Positions 17,632 through 26,560 of a DNA stretch of 64,000 nucleotides are shown piece after piece; position 1 is the first letter of the stretch; every line of letters begins with the position of its first letter. The translations under genes and the position numbers were made by a program. Source of the stretch: an uncultured Pseudomonadota bacterium (lineage in GTDB: Bacteria; Pseudomonadota; Gammaproteobacteria; Burkholderiales; SG8-39); contig CAIKRR010000067.1 of assembly GCA_903829815.1 (NCBI GenBank), positions 1-64,000 on the forward strand, read 5' to 3'. Under the pieces are notes generated by a model. It was not told where the DNA came from and made no database searches. It saw nothing but the letters and a program-made list of their open reading frames with translations.

Positions 17632-18321
17632 TCATTCGATGCGAAAGTCGATCGGTACCGTCACCGGGGCCGCCACCGGCTTGTCGCCCTGGCGTGCCGG
17701 GGTGAACTTCCAATCGTGCACCGCCTCTTCGGCCGCGTGATCAAGTCGTTGGTAGCCGCTGCTGGCGGCAATCTCGACCCGCTCGACCGTGCCCTCGGCC
17801 GTGACGAACACCCGCAACAGGACTCTGCCCTGTTCGCCGCGTCGCATCGAGGCCTGCGGGTAGCGGGGTTGTGGGTTGTCCAGGTACGCGGCCTTGAATC
17901 CGGGTGGTGTGATCGGTGCTGGCAGTGGCGGCGCTGGTGGCGGCGCTGCGAGCTTTGCAGGCCCGATCGGCGGCAAGGGCTGCGACATGACCGGCGCCAG
18001 TGGCGCGCTGGCCGCGCTGCGTGCATCGGACGGGGCTGCGACCACTGGCGGATCGGCAAGCGGTGGTGGGGCTGCTGGTATGGGCGCCTGCGGGGCCTTG
18101 GGCGGCGGCCGTGGCGGTTCGACCTTGGGGGGCGGCGGAGGCGGCGGCGCGACCTCCGGTGGCAGCAGGTTCACCATGGTGGGCAGGGCCTCGACCAGCG
18201 CCTGGCGCACGACCGACAACTGCAGCAGCCACCAGCCCAGGCCGATGTGTGCTGCGATCACGAACCCGAGCGCGATCCAGCGCTCGGCGCCTTGGCGCGA
18301 TGATCGATGGCGGCCGGGCAT
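17632..18321 (-). CDS. tonB: TonB energy transducer
   Basis: 229-residue TonB. An N-terminal membrane anchor lies at about 15-35 (ALGFVIAAHIGLGWWLL). A long Pro/Ala-rich periplasm-spanning region follows (about 53-140, including seven consecutive prolines). The C-terminal domain (about 145-228) carries YPQASMRRGEQGRVLLRVFV and SSGYQRLDHAAEEAVHDWKF. The ATG overlaps the stop of the upstream TonB-dependent receptor by one base (TGATG), so receptor and transducer are translationally coupled. This suggests a system dedicated to that receptor, though it could also serve the other two receptors in the window. Confidence 0.93.
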   Translation of the reverse strand: MPGRHRSSRQGAERWIALGFVIAAHIGLGWWLLQLSVVRQALVEALPTMVNLLPPEVAPPPPPPPKVEPPRPPPKAPQAPIPAAPPPLADPPVVAAPSDARSAASAPLAPVMSQPLPPIGPAKLAAPPPAPPLPAPITPPGFKAAYLDNPQPRYPQASMRRGEQGRVLLRVFVTAEGTVERVEIAASSGYQRLDHAAEEAVHDWKFTPARQGDKPVAAPVTVPIDFRIE

Positions 18322-20465
18322 CAGAATCGCCGGTTGAAGGCGATGAGGAAGGCGCGTCGGGCACCGTATTGCGGGGCACCAACCCCCACCCCGGTGCCAT
18401 CACGCAGTTCGTAGACCTTGTCGAACACGTTGAGCACCGTGAACCGTGCGTCTACCGGCCCGATGCCCCCCACCTCGAAGGCACGGCGCACCGAGGCATT
18501 GACCCGGGTGTAGGCGGGCAGGTTGTCGCTGTTGGGCGGAGCCCCATCGGGCGTACGACGCAGGCCGGTACCAAACACCGCATCGGTACTCCAGGTGGTC
18601 TTGCCCTGCTGCCAGGCCAGGCCCGAAGAGAGCGACCAGCGCTGGTCGTGATCGACATAGATCCAGTTGTTGGCAAGCCAGGCGGTTTCGCTCGCGCCGA
18701 AGTTGAACTGCGCGGTTTCGATCTGCGTGGCCTTGGCAACCTGGTAGCCTGCATTCAGCCAGGCCGACACGGTGTCGTGACGCCAGGTGGCCGACAGGTC
18801 GGTGCCATACATGCGGCCGCGCGCATAGTTGAAGCCCGAGAAGAGGAGGGCCTGGCCGAACTGGCCTTCATCCTGCAGGTGACGCACCTCTCGGTACCAG
18901 GCATCGAGGCCCAGAGTGAGTTCGCGATTCACCTGATGCGAGAGGCCCGCGTCATAGTAGTGGCTGCGTTCGGCGCGCAGGGGCGCATTGCCGCTGCCGG
19001 GCAAGGCATTGGTCGTGCCTTGATAGAGCGCAACCGAGGTGCTGTCGATCTTCTCGGTTGCTGGCGGGCTGAAGTAGCGCGCATAGCCTGCGTGCAGACG
19101 CGTGCTGGGCGCGATGTCGTATACCAGACCGAGTCGGGGGCTCAGCTGATGCTCGCGCAAGTCCGCGCTCACCCAGTCGAGGCGGGCGCCGTAGTTCACG
19201 GTGAGTGCGCGGGTCGCCTTCCATTCGTCCTGCAGGTAGACACCAGCCGCCTGGCTGGAGGCGCTGTGGTTGTCTGCAATGCCCAGCGGCATGTCGCTGG
19301 TCTGATTGCCGTTGATGTCGGCCGGGAAGGCAAGCGCACTGGAGAGCGTGCTGTAGCGCACCGTGCTTGCCACCAGGCCTGCCTTGAGGGTGTGGCTGCG
19401 GTCCAGGCGCCAGCTGCCGTCAGCCTGGGCGCCGGTGGTGTCATTGGCGCGACTCACGCGCGAGGCCACGCCGTTGTAGCCCAGATCACCCGCCAGGTCG
19501 GGAAAGTAGTCGATCGCGCTGTAGCGGTGAAAGAGCGCAATCTGGACTTCGTCTTCGCCGCGCGTGCGCTGCCAGGCCAGGCTCTGGAAGCTGCCGGTTT
19601 CGCGCTGGCGGGCAGCGATGTCGGTCGATGCAGGGGCGCTTGCGCCTGACAGCGTGTAGGCGGGGCTCACCCCGGAACGAGTCGGTATCTGGAAGCGGTT
19701 GTTCGAGGCGCCAAAGAGCACGGACAGGCGGCTGTCTTCGTCGATCGCGTAGGACAGGTAGCCAAAGCCCTTGGCCAGGTTGGCCCGGTCGTGGGTCGGA
19801 TTGACCTGTGGCGAGGGCGCCTCGATGCCGATATTGCTGCTGTTGAACGATCCTGAGAGAAACCAGGCAAGGGGGCCGTTCTGGCCGCTTGAATCGGCAC
19901 CGGCTTCGCGACGGTCGCGACTGCCTGTCAGCAGGCCGATATGGCCTTCGCGGTCGAAGGCGCCATCACGGGTACGGATGTCGACCACGCCCGCGGTGCG
20001 CATGCCGAACTGCGCCGGCAGGGCGCCTGTGAGCACGTTGATTTCGCTGGCGATGCGGGTGTCGAGCGCCTGTCCGAAACCCGAGATGGCAGCAGGCAGG
20101 ATGATGCCGTTGATGCGGTACTGCAGGTTGCTGTGATCGCCACGCAGGTGCAGGCCACCGAATGCGTCTTGTGCCATGCCGGGGGTGCGCACCAGGACTT
20201 CGTTGAGCGGCGTGGCTGCTCCCATCGGCAGGTTGTCGATGTCCTTGCGATCGAAGCTGAATGCACTGGCCCCGACGCTCGGGTCAACCGCATTGCGCGC
20301 GCCGTTCAGGCGGTTGCCGATGACCTGCACCGCATCGAGCGCGGCTTCGGGCGCCGCCGGAGGCGCAGACACGGGGTTCGATGACGAGGCTTGCGCGAAT
20401 GCAAGGCATGGCGCCGTCAGTAGCGGAGCCAGCGTGAAAAGCGGCGACTTTGATCGTGAAACCAT
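18321..20465 (-). CDS. TonB-dependent outer-membrane receptor, operon with tonB-exbBD
   Basis: 714-residue TonB-dependent receptor. The signal peptide ends near AFAQASSS (about residue 26). A likely TonB box LDAVQVIG lies at 43-50. The plug has FGGLHLRGDHSNLQYRINGI, EINVLTGALPAQFGMRTAGVVDIRTR and the barrel ends in the canonical terminal aromatic (RRF). The ATG at 20463-20465 was chosen for its signal peptide; a start 33 bases upstream is possible. It lies 73 bases after a small exported protein with possible metal-binding residues and is coupled to tonB, which hints at a metal-complex ligand. The ligand is not determinable. Confidence 0.88.
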   Translation of the reverse strand: MVSRSKSPLFTLAPLLTAPCLAFAQASSSNPVSAPPAAPEAALDAVQVIGNRLNGARNAVDPSVGASAFSFDRKDIDNLPMGAATPLNEVLVRTPGMAQDAFGGLHLRGDHSNLQYRINGIILPAAISGFGQALDTRIASEINVLTGALPAQFGMRTAGVVDIRTRDGAFDREGHIGLLTGSRDRREAGADSSGQNGPLAWFLSGSFNSSNIGIEAPSPQVNPTHDRANLAKGFGYLSYAIDEDSRLSVLFGASNNRFQIPTRSGVSPAYTLSGASAPASTDIAARQRETGSFQSLAWQRTRGEDEVQIALFHRYSAIDYFPDLAGDLGYNGVASRVSRANDTTGAQADGSWRLDRSHTLKAGLVASTVRYSTLSSALAFPADINGNQTSDMPLGIADNHSASSQAAGVYLQDEWKATRALTVNYGARLDWVSADLREHQLSPRLGLVYDIAPSTRLHAGYARYFSPPATEKIDSTSVALYQGTTNALPGSGNAPLRAERSHYYDAGLSHQVNRELTLGLDAWYREVRHLQDEGQFGQALLFSGFNYARGRMYGTDLSATWRHDTVSAWLNAGYQVAKATQIETAQFNFGASETAWLANNWIYVDHDQRWSLSSGLAWQQGKTTWSTDAVFGTGLRRTPDGAPPNSDNLPAYTRVNASVRRAFEVGGIGPVDARFTVLNVFDKVYELRDGTGVGVGAPQYGARRAFLIAFNRRF

Positions 20466-20538
20466 GGGTTCCCCAGCGGAACGTGTGCACTCCATCGCGC
20501 GGTGGCGCGTGAGGCAGCACCCATCGCGCGCGCGTCGG

Positions 20539-20985
20539 TCAGGCGGCTGGGGCGGTGGGCGGATCGCGGCCGCGTCGCAGCGGCAGGTCGGTCGGGGTAT
20601 CGGCTGTCGGCGTTTCGATGGCCGTTGCCTCAGCCAGGGGGCTCGCCTGCCAGTCGGGTGCATCCATGCCGATGGCCCCGGCCATGTGCGCAAAGACGAG
20701 GCAGGCTTCGCAGGTGCTGCCCGACAGGGGGACGCCGGTACGCCCGCTGTTGCTGATGCCGGCGTCACTGACCGTGGCGGTCGATCGGGCCGAGTCGACC
20801 GAGGCGCGCGCGCGCGCGGGGGAGGCCTCGGCGACGCCGTCCCTCACCAGCGTTCGGTCGGGGGCGCTTCGCAAGAGGTGCGTCAGTTCATGCGTCAGCG
20901 CCGCCGATTGCGCCAGCAGGAGCGCGAGCGGAAGCAGCGCGCCAAGGAGCAGTCGAACCAGACGATGATGGGCTGAACGGATCAT
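20539..20985 (-). CDS. Small exported protein, DUF2946-like, possible metal binding
   Basis: 148-residue hypothetical protein. An N-terminal hydrophobic segment (LLLGALLPLALLLAQSAAL) could be a signal peptide or anchor. Just after it comes ALTHELTHLL, containing a His-Glu-Leu-Thr-His (HExxH-pattern) motif. A later CEACLVFAHM segment (Cys-x-x-Cys then His) resembles small DUF2946-type proteins often placed beside TonB-dependent receptors and copper or cobalt genes. The rest is low-complexity and includes a (CG)7 tract. ATG 20983-20985 was chosen because it precedes the hydrophobic segment. Metal binding or delivery to the receptor is inference; a true metalloprotease is unlikely at this size. 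Confidence 0.6.
   Translation of the reverse strand: MIRSAHHRLVRLLLGALLPLALLLAQSAALTHELTHLLRSAPDRTLVRDGVAEASPARARASVDSARSTATVSDAGISNSGRTGVPLSGSTCEACLVFAHMAGAIGMDAPDWQASPLAEATAIETPTADTPTDLPLRRGRDPPTAPAA
20805..20818. repeat. (CG)7 dinucleotide tract
   Basis: Seven CG dinucleotides in a row inside the small exported protein gene, encoding alternating Ala and Arg. Length change here would shift the frame before the CEAC motif. Confidence 0.6.
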
Positions 20986-21201
20986 GTCACCAGCAAGGGA
21001 GCGACGGGTACCGGCAACCCCGTCCTGATGCGCCCGATGATACAGGAAGGCGATGACGCCCCTGTCGATCGTACTCGGGGTCCTCGGCGTGCCCTCCGGA
21101 TGGCGGCCCATGCCCTCCGGGCGTCGACCCATGCCCCGACAGGCATTGACGCATGTGCCTTGCCCGGCGAGACTCCCCCGATCGTCTGCGCAGCCGCCAT
21201 C

Positions 21202-23208
21202 GTGCATTCTTCAGGCCACATCACACCCACGACACTGACGCTCGACGCGCAGGGAACGCCCTGGTCGGCGCGTCATGGCGACGTCTATCACAGCCGCGCG
21301 GGGGGCTTTGAGCAGGCACGCGCCGTGTTCCTCGCGGGCAACGGGCTGCCGGGGCGCTGGGCGGGTCTTCGCCAGTTCACCATTGTCGAAACCGGTTTTG
21401 GCCTCGGCACGAATTTTCTCGCGACCTGGCGGGCCTGGCGTGCCGATCCGGCCCGACCCGAGCGTCTCGACATGGTGTCGATCGAGGCGAGTCCTTTCAG
21501 CGCAGTCGATCTCCTCAAGTGGCATGCCGAAGGTACCGAGGGGCATGACGAGGCGCAGGCGCTGGCGCGCGCCTGGCCCATGCCGCTGGCCGGCGTCCAT
21601 CGGCTCGAGTTCGAGGAAGGGCGGGTGGTGCTCACGCTCGTGCTGGGTGAATTCAGCGCGGCTGCCGCGCGCTTGCGCTTGCGCGCCGATGCCTTCTTTC
21701 TCGATGGATTCGCGCCTTCGCGCAACCCCGATGGCTGGTCGCTGCCCCTCATTCGGGCGCTTGCGCGTCTTGCCGCGGGTCCCGAGGGGCCCGCGGGGTC
21801 TGCGACGGCAGCCACCTACACCACCGCTCGACAGGTGGTCGATCATCTGACTCGAGCCGGTTTCGAGGTGAGGCGTGCGCCGGGCTTCGGCGGCAAGCGC
21901 GAGCGGCTCGAGGCGTGCTTTGCACCGCGCTACGTGGTGCGGCGACGCGGGCCGGCACCGGCACCGGTGTGGCCGCAGCGGGACGCGATCGTGGTCGGGG
22001 CCGGCATTGCCGGTCTTGCCTGTGCCGATCGGCTGGCGGCGCGAGGCTGGCGGGTGACCCTCGTCGATGCGGGCAGCGCACCGCTGGCCGGTGCGAGCGC
22101 ACTGCCGCTGGGCGCCTTTCATCCGGTGATCGCGCGCGACGAGAGTCGTCTCGCGCGCTTCACCCGTGCTGGCTTCCTGTGGCAGCAGGTGCACGCCAGT
22201 GCGGCTGCGCGGATCGCGTGCGGGCATCTCGATCTTGCGACCGATGAGGCAGCGGCGGCGGCCGAAGCGGCCACGATGGATGCGTTGGCCTTCCCCCCGG
22301 GTTACGCCCGCTGGGTCGATGCCGGTGAGGCAAGTGACAGGGTCGGGCAAGCCATGCCGCGCGGCGGTGTCTTCTACCCGACGGCGGGATGCATCCGGCC
22401 ATCCCAGTGGTGTTGCGACATCCTGCAGCGTCATGCAGCGGCACTCACCTTCATCGGGTCTGTCCAGGCGCGGCGGATCGATCGAGTGGATGCAGGCTGG
22501 CGTCTGAGCGATGGGGAGGGGCGGTCGATCGCGGTCGCCCCCGTCGTGGTGATCGCGACCGGGGCGGGGCTTGCATCGGGCGATGCGATGGTCGAGGGGG
22601 CTCCGTGTCTTGGCGAAGGCGGGTCGCTTGGCTTGCAGGTGGAGCCGGTGCGAGGGCAACTGACTGCGCTGGCAGCCAGGGGCGATGTGGCATCCCTGAG
22701 GGCGCCCGACACGGCAGTGGGTGGCGATGGACATTGTCTGCCGGCCTTCGACGGGCAGGTGTGGGTCGGTGCGACCTACGCGCGGGAGAACGCATCGCTT
22801 GCGCCTCGTCTTGCCGATGATGAAGCCAATCGGCATCGCCTCGACCGCTTGCTGCCGCAGGCCGGGGCACCTGGCGCGCGCATCCTCGATCGTTTCGTCG
22901 GATTTCGCGCTGTCGCTGCCGACCGGATGCCGCTGGCAGGCGCCCTACCCGACCTCGATCGTCTCGCTGCCGATCCGGCCGCGTGGCGCGGTGCGCATCT
23001 GCCGGACCTGCCCCGGCGAGAGGGCCTCTTTGCCTGCACGGCCATGGCGTCGCGTGGACTGACCTGGGCAGGCATTGCGGCCGAGACGGTGGCAAGCCTC
23101 ATCGAGGGCGAACCCCTGCCGATCGAATCGGATCTTGCCGATGCCATCGACCCGGCACGTCGCGTGCTCGATCAGTTGCGTCGCGGCCAGTTCGCGCGCG
23201 GACGCTGA
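21202..23208 (+). CDS. mnmC: Bifunctional tRNA mnm5s2U34 enzyme MnmC
   Basis: Cytoplasmic enzyme that finishes the mnm5s2U wobble modification of tRNA. The N-terminal methyltransferase (MnmD, about 1-250) shows the SAM motif ETGFGLGTNFLATW from residue 63 and FFLDGFAPSRNPDGW. The C-terminal FAD oxidoreductase (from about 262) shows VVGAGIAGLACADRLAARGW and ends with TAMASRGLTWAGIAAE. GTG 21202 gives 668 residues and an N-terminus matching family length; no strong ribosome site supports it, and the frame stays open to 21028 with ATGs at 21028, 21037 and 21100. It diverges from the minus-strand metal/TonB operon. Function is confident; the start is not. Confidence 0.9.
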   Translation: MHSSGHITPTTLTLDAQGTPWSARHGDVYHSRAGGFEQARAVFLAGNGLPGRWAGLRQFTIVETGFGLGTNFLATWRAWRADPARPERLDMVSIEASPFSAVDLLKWHAEGTEGHDEAQALARAWPMPLAGVHRLEFEEGRVVLTLVLGEFSAAAARLRLRADAFFLDGFAPSRNPDGWSLPLIRALARLAAGPEGPAGSATAATYTTARQVVDHLTRAGFEVRRAPGFGGKRERLEACFAPRYVVRRRGPAPAPVWPQRDAIVVGAGIAGLACADRLAARGWRVTLVDAGSAPLAGASALPLGAFHPVIARDESRLARFTRAGFLWQQVHASAAARIACGHLDLATDEAAAAAEAATMDALAFPPGYARWVDAGEASDRVGQAMPRGGVFYPTAGCIRPSQWCCDILQRHAAALTFIGSVQARRIDRVDAGWRLSDGEGRSIAVAPVVVIATGAGLASGDAMVEGAPCLGEGGSLGLQVEPVRGQLTALAARGDVASLRAPDTAVGGDGHCLPAFDGQVWVGATYARENASLAPRLADDEANRHRLDRLLPQAGAPGARILDRFVGFRAVAADRMPLAGALPDLDRLAADPAAWRGAHLPDLPRREGLFACTAMASRGLTWAGIAAETVASLIEGEPLPIESDLADAIDPARRVLDQLRRGQFARGR

Positions 23209-23227
23209 GTCGGTGGGGCTCGGGCGT

Positions 23228-25339
23228 GTGATCACCCAGACCCTGGCATCCGGGTGCAGGTGTGCCCGCGCCATTGCCCGCGCCATTGCCTGTGCGTTAC
23301 TGATGCCTGGATCGATCGCCGTCGCGTCGGCGCAGACCGTGTCGGGCGACGTGCTCGATGTCGTGCGGGTCGTCGCGCAGCGGGTACCCGGACCCGATCC
23401 GGCCGATTCGGCCAGTGCGGGTGTCGTCACCGCATCCGACCTTGCGCAGCGCTCACTTGCGCGGCCGGCGGAGGTGCTCGAAGCCATCCCGGGCATGGTC
23501 ACCACGCAGCATAGCGGTGCTGGCAAGGCGAATCAGTACTTCTTTCGGGGGTTCAATCTCGATCATGGCACCGACTTCGAGACGACGCTCGACGGCATGC
23601 CGATGAACCTTCGAACCCACGCGCACGGCCAGGGTTATACCGACCTGAACATGCTCATTCCCGAACTGGTGAGCCGCATCGATTACCTGAAGGGTCCCTA
23701 CCTGGCGAGCCAGGGTGACTTTGCAACCGCCGGTTCGGCCGCCATTCGCTATGTCGATCGGCTCGATCGCGATCTGCTGGTGCTGGCAGCCGGCAATCAG
23801 GGGTTCGGGCGAGCGCTCTTCATGGGGGCGCCGCAACTGGCCGCGGGGCGCACGGTGGCAGCGCTCGAGGTGGGGCATGAGAACGGCCCGTGGGCTCTCC
23901 CCGAGAACCTGCGGCGCATCAATGGGGTCGTGCGGCATACCCAGGCCATCGACGAGGGGCAGGTGAGCATCGCGCTCATGGGCTATCAGGCAGGGTGGCG
24001 CGCGACCGATCAGGTGCCCTCGCGCGCCCTCTCGCAAGGGCTTATCGACCGGTTCGGCTCGATCGACCCGACCGATGGCGGACAGACGCATCGGTACAGC
24101 CTGTCGGTCGATCTGGCGCGCCAATGGGCAGGCGGGACACTGCGCAGCACCGCCTACGCCATCGACAGCCTGCTGGATCTGTACTCGAATTTCACCGGCT
24201 TCATGGTCGACCGGGTCAATGGCGATCAGGTGCGACAGATGGACAGCCGCAAGGTCTACGGCTGGAACGGCCACTGGTCGGTGCCGGTGCGATGGCTTGG
24301 TCACGAGGCGGAGACCACCGCCGGGTTCGATCTGCGCGAGGACCGCATCGACCCGGTCGTGCTGCAACCGGCGCTGGGCGGATCACCGTTCGGCATCGCG
24401 ACGCGGCGCGATCGGGTGCGCGAGACGAGCATGGCCGGTTGGATCGAGCAGCGCGTTCAGTGGACCGGATGGCTGCGATCGATCGCCGGGCTGCGTCTGG
24501 TGAGCTACGGCTTTGATGTCGAGAGCAACCTGGCGGCCAACAGCGGGCGGCGCACGGCGTCGATGGGCTTGCCCAAGCTCTCGCTGGTGGCCGGCCCCTG
24601 GGCACGAACCGAGATGTTCCTCAACGGTGGCCAGGGTTTTCACTCCAATGATGCGCGGGGTGCCGTGGCGCGGGTCGATCCGGCTACACCGAACGTTCCG
24701 AACTCGGCGGTGCCGGTGACCCCGCTCGTGCGCGGAACGGGCGCCGAGCTCGGCATTCGTGGGGCCTGGCTGCCCGGATGGCAGTCATCGATCTCGCTCT
24801 GGACACTCGCGCTCGCGTCCGAACTCGTTTTCGATGGCGATACCGGGACGACGGTGCCGGGCCGCCCATCACGCCGGGAGGGGCTCGAGTGGTCCAATCG
24901 CTACGCGGCGCGCGACTGGCTGACCCTGGAGCTCGACCTCGCCCGGACCCGGGCGCGCTTTACCGATCATCCGCCGGGCAACCCCGGCAATCGCATCCCC
25001 GAGGCCCTGCAATCGACCGCTGCAGCCGGCGCCAGCATCAGCGGCTTCGGACCTTGGTCGGGCGGTATCTCGATGCGCTACTTCGGACCGCGCCCGCTCC
25101 TCGAGGATGGCAGCGTGCGCTCGGCATCGACCCTCACCTGGAATGCGCAGGCCGGGTACCGGTTCGACCGCAGCACCCGCTTGCGGCTCGATGTCTTCAA
25201 CCTCTTCAACCGGCATGCCGACGAGATCAGCTACTACTACGCATCGCAATTGCGGGGAGAGGCTTCGCCGGTCAACGACACGATGGTGCATCCGATGGCC
25301 AGTCGCGCGCTGCGGGCCTCGCTCGTGAAGACGTTCTGA
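23228..25339 (+). CDS. TonB-dependent outer-membrane receptor
   Basis: 703-residue TonB-dependent receptor. An N-terminal basic and hydrophobic signal ends near VASAQ (about 36). A possible TonB box DVVRVVA lies near 44-50. The plug is distinctive: FFRGFNLDHGTDFETTLDG, NLRTHAHGQGYTDLNMLIPE and RIDYLKGPYLASQGDFATAG; this belongs to a subclass of uncharacterised proteobacterial receptors. The barrel ends SLVKTF with the usual terminal Phe. GTG 23228 was chosen; GTG 23213 is also in frame. It follows mnmC by 19 bases but is probably functionally unrelated. The ligand is unknown, and no neighbouring siderophore or cobalamin gene helps. Confidence 0.88.
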   Translation: MITQTLASGCRCARAIARAIACALLMPGSIAVASAQTVSGDVLDVVRVVAQRVPGPDPADSASAGVVTASDLAQRSLARPAEVLEAIPGMVTTQHSGAGKANQYFFRGFNLDHGTDFETTLDGMPMNLRTHAHGQGYTDLNMLIPELVSRIDYLKGPYLASQGDFATAGSAAIRYVDRLDRDLLVLAAGNQGFGRALFMGAPQLAAGRTVAALEVGHENGPWALPENLRRINGVVRHTQAIDEGQVSIALMGYQAGWRATDQVPSRALSQGLIDRFGSIDPTDGGQTHRYSLSVDLARQWAGGTLRSTAYAIDSLLDLYSNFTGFMVDRVNGDQVRQMDSRKVYGWNGHWSVPVRWLGHEAETTAGFDLREDRIDPVVLQPALGGSPFGIATRRDRVRETSMAGWIEQRVQWTGWLRSIAGLRLVSYGFDVESNLAANSGRRTASMGLPKLSLVAGPWARTEMFLNGGQGFHSNDARGAVARVDPATPNVPNSAVPVTPLVRGTGAELGIRGAWLPGWQSSISLWTLALASELVFDGDTGTTVPGRPSRREGLEWSNRYAARDWLTLELDLARTRARFTDHPPGNPGNRIPEALQSTAAAGASISGFGPWSGGISMRYFGPRPLLEDGSVRSASTLTWNAQAGYRFDRSTRLRLDVFNLFNRHADEISYYYASQLRGEASPVNDTMVHPMASRALRASLVKTF

Positions 25340-25434
25340 AGGCCCTGGCGCGGTGTCGGACGCACTGAATGCATGTCTGCAGGGCATCCGACCCAATGCG
25401 CGCCCGGTCTACCCAAACACAGGCGGGCGCTGCG

Positions 25435-26499
25435 CTATTCGGGCTTGATTCCGATGTCGCGCACGATCTTCGTGAAGCGGACCATATCGGTCCGTACGGT
25501 GTCGCTGAGTTCCTGGGGTGAACCACCGTGGGCCTCCAGCCCTGCCCGGGCCAGACGCTCGCTCACGTCCTGAGATTTCAGTACGTAGGCCGCTTCCTCG
25601 GAGAGGCGATTGACGATGGCGGGCGGTGTTCCGGCCGGGGCCGAGAGCGAAAAGAAGCCCGGCGCAATCGTGTCGGCGGCAGCGCCCAGTTCCACGATCG
25701 AGGGGACGTCGGGGAAGAGCGGCGAGCGCTTCGCCGCGCCCAGCGCCAGGGCCCTCAGGCGCCCATCCTTGATATGACCGAGCACGGCGTTGAAGGTGGA
25801 CATCGTCACCTGGGTCTCGCCGGCCACTGTCGCTGCCGAGGCCGGTGCCGAGCCCTTGTAAGGCACATGGTTGAGCCGGATGTTGAAGCGCGCGGCAAGC
25901 GACTCGAACGACAACTGGGTGATGCTGCCGATGCCGATGCTGGCGTAGTTGATTTCCCCTGGTTTCTCGCGCGCCATACGCAGGAAATCGGCAAAGTTCT
26001 GCACCGGGAAATCACGGTTGGCCACGAGCAGGTAGGCCCCGTAGGTGGCAATGCCGATGTGCGCGAAGTCGCGCAGCGGGTCGTAGGGCAGTTTGGCGTA
26101 GATGGCCGGGTTGATGCCAAGCGCGCCGCGATCGGTCATGAGGATGGTGTAACCATCGGGCGCGGCGCGTGCCACTGCCTCGGTGCCGGGCACGCCATTG
26201 GCACCCGGGCGGTTCTCGATCACGACAGGCTGGCCGAGTTGCTGCTGCAGGCCATTGGCCATCGTGCGCGCCGTGAAGTCGGCGCTGCCCCCCGGTGGAA
26301 ACGCGACAATCATGCGTACCGGGCGGTTCGGCCAGTTGGCGCTCGACTGGGCCTGCACCGGCAGGGCGCCCAGCAGTGCCAGGAGGGCTGCGGCGAGCGC
26401 GAGCAGCCCGGGTGAGGTCAGTGACTGGAGTCCGGTGAAGGACCTGAGGTATGGGTGGGGCATGCGGGACATGCGGGACATGCGGGACATGAGGGACAT
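25435..26499 (-). CDS. Bug/TctC-family periplasmic solute receptor
   Basis: Up to 354 residues. The export signal (LLALAAALLALLGALPVQAQ) is followed by a complete Bug receptor: WPNRPVRMIVAFPPGGSADFTAR, APDGYTILMTDRGAL, NHVPYKGSAPA and FSLSAPAGTPPAIVNRL. The 5' end is odd: five 9-base repeats place in-frame ATG codons at 26499, 26490, 26481, 26472 and 26463, so the N-terminus could vary by 12 residues without affecting the mature protein. No ribosome site precedes any of them. A TATATA lies just upstream (26505-26510). It diverges from ccmA and has no transporter membrane partner here. Confidence 0.88.
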   Translation of the reverse strand: MSLMSRMSRMSRMPHPYLRSFTGLQSLTSPGLLALAAALLALLGALPVQAQSSANWPNRPVRMIVAFPPGGSADFTARTMANGLQQQLGQPVVIENRPGANGVPGTEAVARAAPDGYTILMTDRGALGINPAIYAKLPYDPLRDFAHIGIATYGAYLLVANRDFPVQNFADFLRMAREKPGEINYASIGIGSITQLSFESLAARFNIRLNHVPYKGSAPASAATVAGETQVTMSTFNAVLGHIKDGRLRALALGAAKRSPLFPDVPSIVELGAAADTIAPGFFSLSAPAGTPPAIVNRLSEEAAYVLKSQDVSERLARAGLEAHGGSPQELSDTVRTDMVRFTKIVRDIGIKPE

Positions 26500-26505
26500 G
26501 AGGGT
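26461..26505. repeat. Five 9-bp tandem repeats carrying start codons
   Basis: Plus-strand units CATGCGGGA (three exact copies), then CATGAGGGA and CATGAGGGT. Read on the minus strand each unit supplies an ATG in the Bug receptor frame, encoding repeated Met-Ser-Arg or Met-Ser-Leu. The tract borders a GGTATATACC palindrome at 26504-26513. Confidence 0.85.
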
Positions 26506-26560
26506 ATATACCGGCCAGAGGATCGATCAGCTATCCTAGCGCACCTCGAGTGCTGACCAC

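Noticed and set aside
20539-20985. Zinc metalloprotease based on the HELTH motif
   Set aside because: The motif follows directly on a hydrophobic segment in a short low-complexity protein lacking a peptidase domain.
25400-25430. GCGCCCG/CGGGCGC inverted repeat between the third receptor and the Bug gene
   Set aside because: The 17-base loop and absence of a T tract make it weak; such repeats are expected by chance at this GC content.
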